NCBI GenBank assembly: GCA_947177885.1
Contig: CAMWWF010000072.1
Span: 1 to 10,638 of the forward strand
Direction: 5' to 3'
DNA from: an uncultured Lachnospiraceae bacterium
GTDB lineage: Bacteria; Bacillota_A; Clostridia; Lachnospirales; Lachnospiraceae
Length of the DNA: 10,638 nucleotides
Part shown: positions 5,487 through 10,638 of the stretch, one piece after another
How positions within the stretch are numbered: position 1 is the stretch's first letter
Layout of the letters: each line of letters begins with the position of its first letter
Translations under genes and position numbers: made by a program
The notes under the pieces: generated by a model
Told to the model about the DNA's origin: nothing
Database searches by the model: none
Seen by the model: only the letters and a program-made list of their open reading frames with translations

Positions 5487-7091
5487 TTACATGAACTGAT
5501 TATTCAGATATTCGGTGGGAGAAACGCCCTCCACCTTCTTGAATACCTTGCTGAAATAAAAGGCACTCTCAAATCCCAGCATTTCCGCCACCTCATAAAC
5601 CTTCAGATTGCCCTCCGCCAGCAGACGCCTGCTCTCCGCAACCTTACAGGTATTGATGTATTCGGAAAATCCCACATCATTATACCTGCCAAAGAGCTGG
5701 CTCAGATAATTGGGGCTGATGCCGAACACTGCAGCCACCTCATTGAGAGAGAGGCGTTCTTTCAAATGTGCGTTGATGTATTTTTTCACATTGGCAACAA
5801 TATGATTCTTATAATCCTTGTGATGGCTTTCAAAAAGCTGACACATCTGTCGTTTGAAGGAACTGAGCCAGCTGACGATCTGTTCCACCGTTGTCTGCTT
5901 ATAGATGGAGCGGTATCCGTCAGGGTTGTCGTGGAAGAAATCGGAAACGATCGCTTCACCGTCCTGAAGTAAGGATATGGACAGATACAAAATACTGCAT
6001 GCCCCGTCCAGAGTCTGGACAAAGTGGTCGGGGTGGGCCAGGAAAAGTTCGCAGAGATTGTCCAGGGTACGGTTCAGGATCTCAGCGTCATATTCCTCAA
6101 AGGCTCTGGTCAGATCCTGCTTGAACAGGCTCATGTTAAAAGAATTGTGGCGGGAATCCGCCTTTATGCACTCCTCGAAAAAGACAATGGGATTATCCTC
6201 TTCCGTGGAAAGGCTGGCCTGTCTGGAGCATTGATAGGAGTCGCAGATGGCAAGAGGGGCATCCACCATACTGCCAATACCGCAGCGAAAAGATACATTG
6301 TAGTATTTGGTCAGAGTCTGGCTGATATTTTCCAGAATCTCCTTTAATTCCATACCGTAAGAATTATTATCAGCCAGTCCTGTCTCATAGCAGAAGATCA
6401 GGGCAAAGTGTCTGGTGTCCAGAGAGAGGCAGAAACAGGGACGGTACTTTCCGGACAGTTCCTTCAGCATCTGCATGGAAGTGGAAAACAGGGATAGCTG
6501 CTTTTCTATGGGAAGGGAATCCGCCTGATTTCCGGTCATCTCACCGTAGCAGCAGACATAGCCGTTATAGTGAAAATCCAGATTCAGATCGCGGCTCTGC
6601 AGGGAAAACTGCTCTTCCGATTCAAACAGGTTGTTGATCAGACGGATAAAGAACTTGTCATAAAAGGGATGTACGATATTCTCCGATGTACTGTTTCTGT
6701 TTGTGGATTCCTGTATCCGTTTCAGTACACGTTCCACGGCTTCCGTCAGGGAGGCGGGGGTAAGCTCCATCTTTACCAGATAATCTGTGACCTGGTAGGT
6801 GATGGCTTCCTTCACCATGTGGAAATCTTCATAGCTTGTTAAAATGATAAAATAAGGATATTCATTACCGTATTGTTCCCGGCACTTTCTGATCAGTTCC
6901 AGCCCGCTCATAACCGGCATTTTCACATCTGTGATCACAATGTCCGGAGACTGCTCACATACTGTTTTCAGAGCGGCCTGTCCGTTGACTGCGGTGCCGA
7001 TGACTTTTATACCCAGTTCCGTCCAGTTCAGCATGGATTTGATGCCTACCTGGACCAGGGGCTCGTCATCCACAATAAGTAGTTTATACAT
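5487..7091 (-). CDS. YesN-like response regulator, REC plus AraC-type DNA-binding domain
   Basis: The 534-residue protein starts with a receiver domain (1 to about 120): MYKLLIVDDEP with D8/D9/E10, phospho-acceptor D55 in VITDVKMP, T85/S86 in IILTSYEDF and K107 in DYLVKME. The middle (about 130-420) is the long, weakly conserved segment usual in YesN-type regulators. The last 105 residues (430-534) are two AraC-type helix-turn-helix motifs: LSLNEVAAVFGISPNYLSQL and VYEVAEMLGFESAFYFSKVF, with the typical end GVSPTEYL. It should be phosphorylated by the kinase encoded 38 bases upstream and then activate carbohydrate uptake and degradation genes, the lyase being the nearest candidate. ATG 7091 is preceded by AAAGGAG 5 bases upstream. 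No cofactor-binding or membrane features are present. Confidence 0.95.
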   Translation of the reverse strand: MYKLLIVDDEPLVQVGIKSMLNWTELGIKVIGTAVNGQAALKTVCEQSPDIVITDVKMPVMSGLELIRKCREQYGNEYPYFIILTSYEDFHMVKEAITYQVTDYLVKMELTPASLTEAVERVLKRIQESTNRNSTSENIVHPFYDKFFIRLINNLFESEEQFSLQSRDLNLDFHYNGYVCCYGEMTGNQADSLPIEKQLSLFSTSMQMLKELSGKYRPCFCLSLDTRHFALIFCYETGLADNNSYGMELKEILENISQTLTKYYNVSFRCGIGSMVDAPLAICDSYQCSRQASLSTEEDNPIVFFEECIKADSRHNSFNMSLFKQDLTRAFEEYDAEILNRTLDNLCELFLAHPDHFVQTLDGACSILYLSISLLQDGEAIVSDFFHDNPDGYRSIYKQTTVEQIVSWLSSFKRQMCQLFESHHKDYKNHIVANVKKYINAHLKERLSLNEVAAVFGISPNYLSQLFGRYNDVGFSEYINTCKVAESRRLLAEGNLKVYEVAEMLGFESAFYFSKVFKKVEGVSPTEYLNNQFM

Positions 7092-7129
7092 AAGGGCTCC
7101 TTTATATCAGTGGTTTCTGCGTTGAAAAG

Positions 7130-8950
7130 TTACATTTTACATGGAATATGGATCGACATAGTGGTATATTCGCCTTCCACACTGTCTATGGTAATTCCAT
7201 AAGTCTCTCCGAATTCGTATTGCAGTCTCTTGTGCACGTTGCTGACGCCAATCTCCCGGAAGAAATCCGCACTGCTTTCACCGTTGGTCAGGAGGATCTG
7301 CGCCGCCTTTTCCGAGGACATCCCGACACCGTCGTCAGTCACATCGATACGGATGGATGGAGCGCTCTCCTCTGCAATTTTTTCCGTATATACATGAATA
7401 AGGATATGTCCGGTACCCTTGGGCTCCACACCGTGGAATATGGCATTTTCCACAAGGGGCTGGAGGGTAAATTTAATAATCTGATATTCCAGAAGAGACG
7501 CATCGTCTATCTGCACCTCCATGGTGATGGTGCCGCCGTAACGATAACTCTGGATGGTAAAATAATCTTTCAGAAGCGCCAGCTCTTCCTCAATGGGAAC
7601 CAATAGTCTGGTTCCTTTGGAAATGCTCTTCAACAGCTTTGCCAGAGCGGTGGTCATCTCGGAGATCCCGGCGGAACCCTGAATGGTGGCCATCCATTTG
7701 ATGGAATTCAAAGTGTTATAGATGAAATGGGGATTGATCTGGCTTTGAAGCATTTTGTATTCCAGATCTCTTTTCTGTTTTTCGTCCTCAATCCTTCTGT
7801 TCATCAGCAGGTACACATTTTCGGACAGATCGTTGATACCCTTGCCGATATCTCCCAGCTCATGTTCCCATTCTATGGAAGGGTCCCGCTCAAAATCGCC
7901 GTCCGCCACCCGCAGCATTTTTGCCCTGATCTTGGAGACGGGGACATTGATCATGCGGTTCAGGATGATCATCAGCAGGATACCGATGCCCACAATGCTG
8001 ATCAGAGTGCCCGCGAGTATAAGCCATAGCAGGAGCTGCTGGTCGCGCAGCTCTGAGCCGGAGATGCTTTGCCCGATATAACAGTCGGGCATATCTAGTG
8101 GCGATATCACTACCAGTCTGGTCTTTTCAGCATCCCTGACCTCGCAGACGCGCATATTGTCGATCAGTGCAGAGGAGGACAGATCCTGAGTTACCTCATA
8201 AGAGACATCCGTTTCGGTGAGGTGACCGTCCCTGTATATGTAATTGTGCCCTCCTATGGACAGGTACATATAGCTGTCTTCTGCAGTGGTATAACGCTTC
8301 AGCGCATTGGTAAATAAATCGGAGGAAATTTCCAGAAAGAGGACTCCTCCCCGAACGGAATTGTACTGGTAGGTTATGGGTCTGATGATTGGCAGCATAC
8401 ATTTGCCGTTGCGGTAAAAGGGATCTTTCACAAATCCGGTGGAAAAATCATATCCGGATGCTTCTAACAGTGTATCAAAGTAAGGCAGTTTCGGAACTTC
8501 AGCGGACAGATCGGCAGTGGATGAATAGGCAGCGCTGACAATCTGCAAAAAGTGCTCATCGGTGATCACTGCCAGTCTGTTGATATAGTCGTTGGACGGA
8601 TTATTGCTGTATTCCTCGTATATACGGTCATAGGTGGACACGGACAGCACGGAGCCGGGGTTGGGATTCTTCTTTATATAAGTGGCAATATTGGCATTGG
8701 TCTGGCAGAATCGTACAATCTGCGAAATATCATCCATATTGCCGTTAATGGAATCCGAAAGCAGCTGCAGGCTTGCCTCGGTAGAGTGGATCAGGCTGTT
8801 CTGCAGATAGTTCTGGAAGATATAGTAACTTACGGAAGCAATGATGACACACATGCAGAGCAGACAGGATGTGGTAATAAGCAGTATTCTTTTCTGAATG
8901 CTGCCGACGGGAAAGCGGATATTCTTTTTCAAAGTGTCTGCTGGTCTCAT
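7130..8950 (-). CDS. YesM-like sensor histidine kinase
   Basis: The 606-residue membrane kinase has a basic N-terminus, then transmembrane segment 1 at about residues 22-46 (ILLITTSCLLCMCVIIASV). An extracytoplasmic sensing domain follows to about 303, probably of the Cache type, with many Tyr and Ser residues. Transmembrane segment 2 is at about 306-330, then a HAMP linker (331-385, VADGDFERDPSIEWEHELGDI). The His_kinase core LQSQINPHFIYNTLNSIKWM places the phospho-accepting H408. The ATPase domain shows PLVENAIFHGVEP (N502), DDGVGM (539-544) and REIGVSNVHKRL (565-576). Kinases of this group usually sense extracellular or transporter-bound sugars and phosphorylate an AraC-type regulator, here the next gene. 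ATG 8950 follows AGGGG about 9 bases upstream. It is the first gene of the - strand block, so the promoter should lie within 8951-9120. Confidence 0.95.
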   Translation of the reverse strand: MRPADTLKKNIRFPVGSIQKRILLITTSCLLCMCVIIASVSYYIFQNYLQNSLIHSTEASLQLLSDSINGNMDDISQIVRFCQTNANIATYIKKNPNPGSVLSVSTYDRIYEEYSNNPSNDYINRLAVITDEHFLQIVSAAYSSTADLSAEVPKLPYFDTLLEASGYDFSTGFVKDPFYRNGKCMLPIIRPITYQYNSVRGGVLFLEISSDLFTNALKRYTTAEDSYMYLSIGGHNYIYRDGHLTETDVSYEVTQDLSSSALIDNMRVCEVRDAEKTRLVVISPLDMPDCYIGQSISGSELRDQQLLLWLILAGTLISIVGIGILLMIILNRMINVPVSKIRAKMLRVADGDFERDPSIEWEHELGDIGKGINDLSENVYLLMNRRIEDEKQKRDLEYKMLQSQINPHFIYNTLNSIKWMATIQGSAGISEMTTALAKLLKSISKGTRLLVPIEEELALLKDYFTIQSYRYGGTITMEVQIDDASLLEYQIIKFTLQPLVENAIFHGVEPKGTGHILIHVYTEKIAEESAPSIRIDVTDDGVGMSSEKAAQILLTNGESSADFFREIGVSNVHKRLQYEFGETYGITIDSVEGEYTTMSIHIPCKM

Positions 8951-9003
8951 GATCTGTTCCCCTGCTGTCAGTGCAACGAAATGGTATCCCGCGGACTGTC
9001 ACA

Positions 9004-9060
9004 CCGGTGAAAGAGTATTTTATGAGGTCTCACCGGATGCAGTGCGGTCAGCACACTGAC
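9004..9060 (-). promoter_or_regulatory. Inverted repeats in the region upstream of the histidine kinase gene
   Basis: CCGGTGA (9004-9010) pairs with TCACCGG (9030-9036) over 19 bases, and GTCAG (9047-9051) pairs with CTGAC (9056-9060) around CACA. They fall in the 5' region of the kinase gene on the - strand and could be leader structures or regulator sites. No good -35/-10 pair for the kinase was identified; weak -10-like boxes such as TAAAAT (complement of about 9017-9022) lack a partner. Confidence 0.3.
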
Positions 9061-9080
9061 AAATACCTGTATCAGATATA

Positions 9081-9111
9081 TTCTATCATACATTTGGGGA
9101 AATGGTATAAT
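9081..9111 (+). promoter_or_regulatory. Extended -10 promoter upstream of the small ORF
   Basis: TGGTATAAT at 9103-9111 is a perfect -10 with the TGn extension, which can work without a good -35. Upstream TTCTAT (9081-9086) is a poor -35. The predicted transcript begins near 9118, about 50 bases before ATG 9167. Confidence 0.5.
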
Positions 9112-9166
9112 TTAATTTGTAGCCTTTTGCATATCTCCACAGTATTAGTAGTGAAGGGAGGTTAAA

Positions 9167-9277
9167 ATGTTGAAACGATCATCTATACGCATGGAAAACG
9201 ACTTTGCAGGATGCAGCTGTCTCGACAATATTCTACTATGGAGAAAATGCTTGACAAGTCATAGAAATGTGGTATAG
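9167..9277 (+). CDS. Candidate 36-residue cysteine-containing peptide
   Basis: ATG 9167 follows AAGGGAGG (9154-9161) at 5 bases, one of the best ribosome binding sites in the window, and an extended -10 promoter lies about 60 bases upstream. The frame runs to TAG 9275-9277. The peptide begins MLKRSSIRMENDFAG, then CSCLDNILLWRKC (C16, C18, C28), and ends LTSHRNVV. It has no signal peptide and no homology I recognise. Its last codons overlap the -35 and -10 boxes of the metal-transporter promoter, so its transcription or translation would cross that promoter. It might be a metal-responsive leader peptide (Cys and His present), an unrelated small protein, or chance. Confidence 0.45.
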   Translation: MLKRSSIRMENDFAGCSCLDNILLWRKCLTSHRNVV

Positions 9278-9278
9278 T
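9251..9278 (+). promoter_or_regulatory. Sigma-A promoter of the metal transporter operon
   Basis: TTGACA at 9251-9256 is a perfect -35 and TATAGT at 9273-9278 differs from the consensus -10 at one position, with a 16-base spacer. Transcription should start near 9285, inside the inverted repeat that follows. Confidence 0.85.
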
Positions 9279-9281
9279 ACT

Positions 9282-9308
9282 AAATGCAAATGCGATTCAT
9301 TTGCGTTT
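9282..9308. promoter_or_regulatory. Inverted-repeat operator over the transporter transcription start
   Basis: AAATGCAAATG (9282-9292) and CATTTGCGTTT (9298-9308) are inverted repeats with 10 of 11 positions matching, around CGATT. The site begins four bases after the -10 box, where a bound repressor would block transcription. A Fur-family gene lies downstream in the same apparent operon, so an A/T-rich palindrome here is most simply its own operator. It is not a textbook Fur, PerR or Zur box, so the metal specificity is open. Confidence 0.7.
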
Positions 9309-9333
9309 GGAGCGCGATAAACATTTGATCGCT

Positions 9334-9361
9334 CATGTATGGCGGTACAGTCAGATACATG
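9334..9361 (+). promoter_or_regulatory. Leader hairpin just before the transporter ribosome binding site
   Basis: CATGTAT (9334-9340) is perfectly complementary to ATACATG (9355-9361) with a 14-base loop. The last base of the stem is the first G of the ribosome binding site GAGGGG (9361-9366). It could tune translation. It does not match the yybP-ykoY manganese riboswitch as I know it. Confidence 0.4.
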
Positions 9362-9372
9362 AGGGGATTACT

Positions 9373-10230
9373 ATGAAATGGAGACATATTATGTGTGATG
9401 TTGTGATAGATACACTGCTGGATACGGTAAAGTTGATTCCGTTTCTGTTTCTGACCTATCTGGCTATGGAATATCTGGAACATAAAACCGGGCAGAAGGC
9501 GCAGAGGCTGGTGCGAAAAGCGGGGAAGTTCGGGCCTGTGATCGGCGGGACACTGGGAATCGTGCCTCAGTGCGGCTTTTCCGCGGCGGCCTCCAATCTT
9601 TACACCGGAAGAGTGATCACATTGGGAACGTTGATCGCCATTTATCTGTCAACCTCTGACGAGATGCTGCCCATCCTGATCTCAGAGCAGGCGCCTGTGC
9701 GAACGATTGTGTTTATTTTGCTGGCAAAGGCGGCAATCGGTATTATTGCGGGATCTGTCATTGATATAATCTTTTCCTCTCATAAGGCGGAAGACCATCA
9801 TATCCACGAAATCTGTGAGCAGGAGCATTGTCACTGTGAGGAGGGGAGTATATTCCGCTCCGCGCTGGTTCATACGGTGCAGATCGGATTCTTTATTCTG
9901 ATCATTACTTTTTTGCTGAATCTGCTCTTTTTCTTTGTTGGGGAGGATGTGCTGGCGGGTCTGATATTGAACCGCAGGATACTGGGGCCCGTTCTGGCAG
10001 GTATAGTGGGTCTGATCCCCAACTGTGCGGGCTCTGTAGCGATCACCCAGCTGTATCTGGAGGGTGTGGTCGGCACAGGCGCCATGCTGTCGGGGCTGCT
10101 TACCGGTACGGGAGTGGGACTGCTGATCCTGTTTCGTGTAAATCATGACAGAAAAGAGAATCTGAAGATCCTGGGACTGCTGTATTTTATTGGTGTTTCG
10201 GTTGGAATTATGGTAGGATTGGCAGTGTAG
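9373..10230 (+). CDS. Putative manganese/heavy-metal transporter (ArsP_2-like, PF11449-type)
   Basis: This 285-residue membrane protein consists of two similar halves. Each carries a hydrophobic block with a cysteine motif: GGTLGIVPQCGFSAAASNLY (58-77, C67) and AGIVGLIPNCAGSVAITQLY (209-228, C218), followed by small-residue-rich helices (TLGTLIAIYLSTSDEMLPIL; MLSGLLTGTGVGLLILF). This internal duplication with PQCG/PNCA is typical of the family annotated as putative manganese transporter or arsenic efflux protein. Between the halves is a cytoplasmic-looking loop rich in metal ligands (about 136-156): H137, H142, H143, H145, C148, H152, C153, H154, C155. The frame could start at TTG 9301, but GAGGGG sits 6 bases before ATG 9373 and 9301 lies inside the operator, so ATG 9373 is chosen. 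A strong promoter with operator precedes it and a Fur-family gene follows, arguing for metal-controlled expression. Direction and metal are inferred, not shown. Confidence 0.85.
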   Translation: MKWRHIMCDVVIDTLLDTVKLIPFLFLTYLAMEYLEHKTGQKAQRLVRKAGKFGPVIGGTLGIVPQCGFSAAASNLYTGRVITLGTLIAIYLSTSDEMLPILISEQAPVRTIVFILLAKAAIGIIAGSVIDIIFSSHKAEDHHIHEICEQEHCHCEEGSIFRSALVHTVQIGFFILIITFLLNLLFFFVGEDVLAGLILNRRILGPVLAGIVGLIPNCAGSVAITQLYLEGVVGTGAMLSGLLTGTGVGLLILFRVNHDRKENLKILGLLYFIGVSVGIMVGLAV

Positions 10231-10289
10231 GAAACGAATTTGTGCCTGTGGATCCAAAGAGCATAAGCTGTAGAAGGACATGGTGATCG

Positions 10290-10638
10290 ATGATGGAGGA
10301 AAAGAAAGAGATAGAATACCCGCAGGGGATAAAGTGGACAAAACAACGGAAGAATGTGTATACCGTACTGCAGAAGGCAGCAGAACCGCTCACTGCGGTG
10401 CAGATCTATCATCTGTCGGAAAAGCTGGCGGATGGCGAAGAATACGCGCTTTCCACTATCTACAGGATCCTGACTGCCTTTGAGGAAAAGGGTATTGTGT
10501 CCAAGTCCGCATGGATGGGAGATGGAACCATGGTTTACGAACTGAATCGGGGAGAACATACCCATTACGCGGTATGCCTGGAATGCCATAAAAGGATTGC
10601 CCTGCAGAGCTGCCCCTTTGCTCACATCCATATGGAGC
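10290..10638 (+). CDS. Fur-family metal-dependent repressor (3' end outside window)
   Basis: The 116 visible residues show a winged-helix domain: KWTKQRKNVYTVLQKAAEPL (helix 1-2), AVQIYHLSEKL, then the recognition helix ALSTIYRILTAFEEKGIVSK, as in Fur, Zur and PerR. The dimerisation/metal part begins with NRGEHTHYAVCLECHKRI (H90, H92, C96 and C99 of the structural CxxC zinc site) and LQSCPFAHIHM (C108, H112, H114), where the window ends. ATG 10290 is the first possible start because a TGA lies in frame at 10284-10286; ATG 10293 is an alternative. AAGGA (10274-10278) is 11 bases away, a loose fit, so expression may be modest. It is 59 bases behind the transporter without a visible terminator, so the two are likely co-transcribed and autoregulated through the 9282-9308 palindrome. 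The subtype (Zur-, Fur- or Mn-responsive) cannot be assigned. Confidence 0.9.
   Translation, partial: MMEEKKEIEYPQGIKWTKQRKNVYTVLQKAAEPLTAVQIYHLSEKLADGEEYALSTIYRILTAFEEKGIVSKSAWMGDGTMVYELNRGEHTHYAVCLECHKRIALQSCPFAHIHME

Noticed and set aside
9301..9372. TTG 9301 as the transporter start
   Set aside because: It lies inside the operator palindrome and lacks a ribosome binding site; ATG 9373 has GAGGGG at 6 bases.
1..10638. CRISPR arrays, transposases, rRNA or tRNA genes
   Set aside because: No regularly spaced repeats, terminal inverted repeats with transposase, or RNA gene signatures were found on reading.

Overview
The window looks like chromosomal DNA of a Gram-positive anaerobe of the class Clostridia, most probably a Lachnospiraceae-type gut bacterium. 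The grounds are strong AGGAGG-type ribosome binding sites, a YesM/YesN-type two-component pair, a YcgR-like PilZ protein, a clostridial Fur-family regulator and moderate base composition. The genus cannot be fixed from sequence reading alone.

Left edge (1-742, + strand): the last codons of what is probably an AAA-type ATPase overlap the start of a 178-residue TOPRIM-like protein. The architecture resembles two-gene ATPase/nuclease defence modules. This stretch is visibly more A/T-rich than the rest, and the TOPRIM-like gene may carry a one-base frameshift near its 3' end. Next comes a complete type-2 glycerate kinase (781-2013), then a 318-base gap holding a foldable segment, an intrinsic terminator and a possible promoter for a small unrecognised protein (2332-2643).

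Middle (2655-8950, - strand): a YcgR-like PilZ c-di-GMP receptor converges on the small protein, and both stop codons lie inside one shared hairpin. Upstream of the PilZ gene on the - strand is a polysaccharide-sensing block: a YesM-like histidine kinase, a YesN-like response regulator 38 bases behind it, and a cytoplasmic heparinase II/III-family lyase 161 bases further on. The likely logic is that the kinase senses an extracellular glycan signal and the regulator switches on uptake and degradation genes, including the lyase. A strong REP-like hairpin lies between the lyase and the PilZ gene.

Right edge (9081-10638, + strand): an extended -10 promoter precedes a 36-codon cysteine-containing small ORF. 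A near-consensus sigma-A promoter overlaps the end of that ORF and is followed at once by a 27-base inverted repeat. Then come a His/Cys-rich-loop membrane protein of the ArsP_2/putative manganese transporter family and a Fur-family repressor that runs off the window. This looks like a self-regulated metal export or homeostasis operon and is the most coherent little-described unit here. The ATPase/TOPRIM pair is the second candidate for a less-described system.
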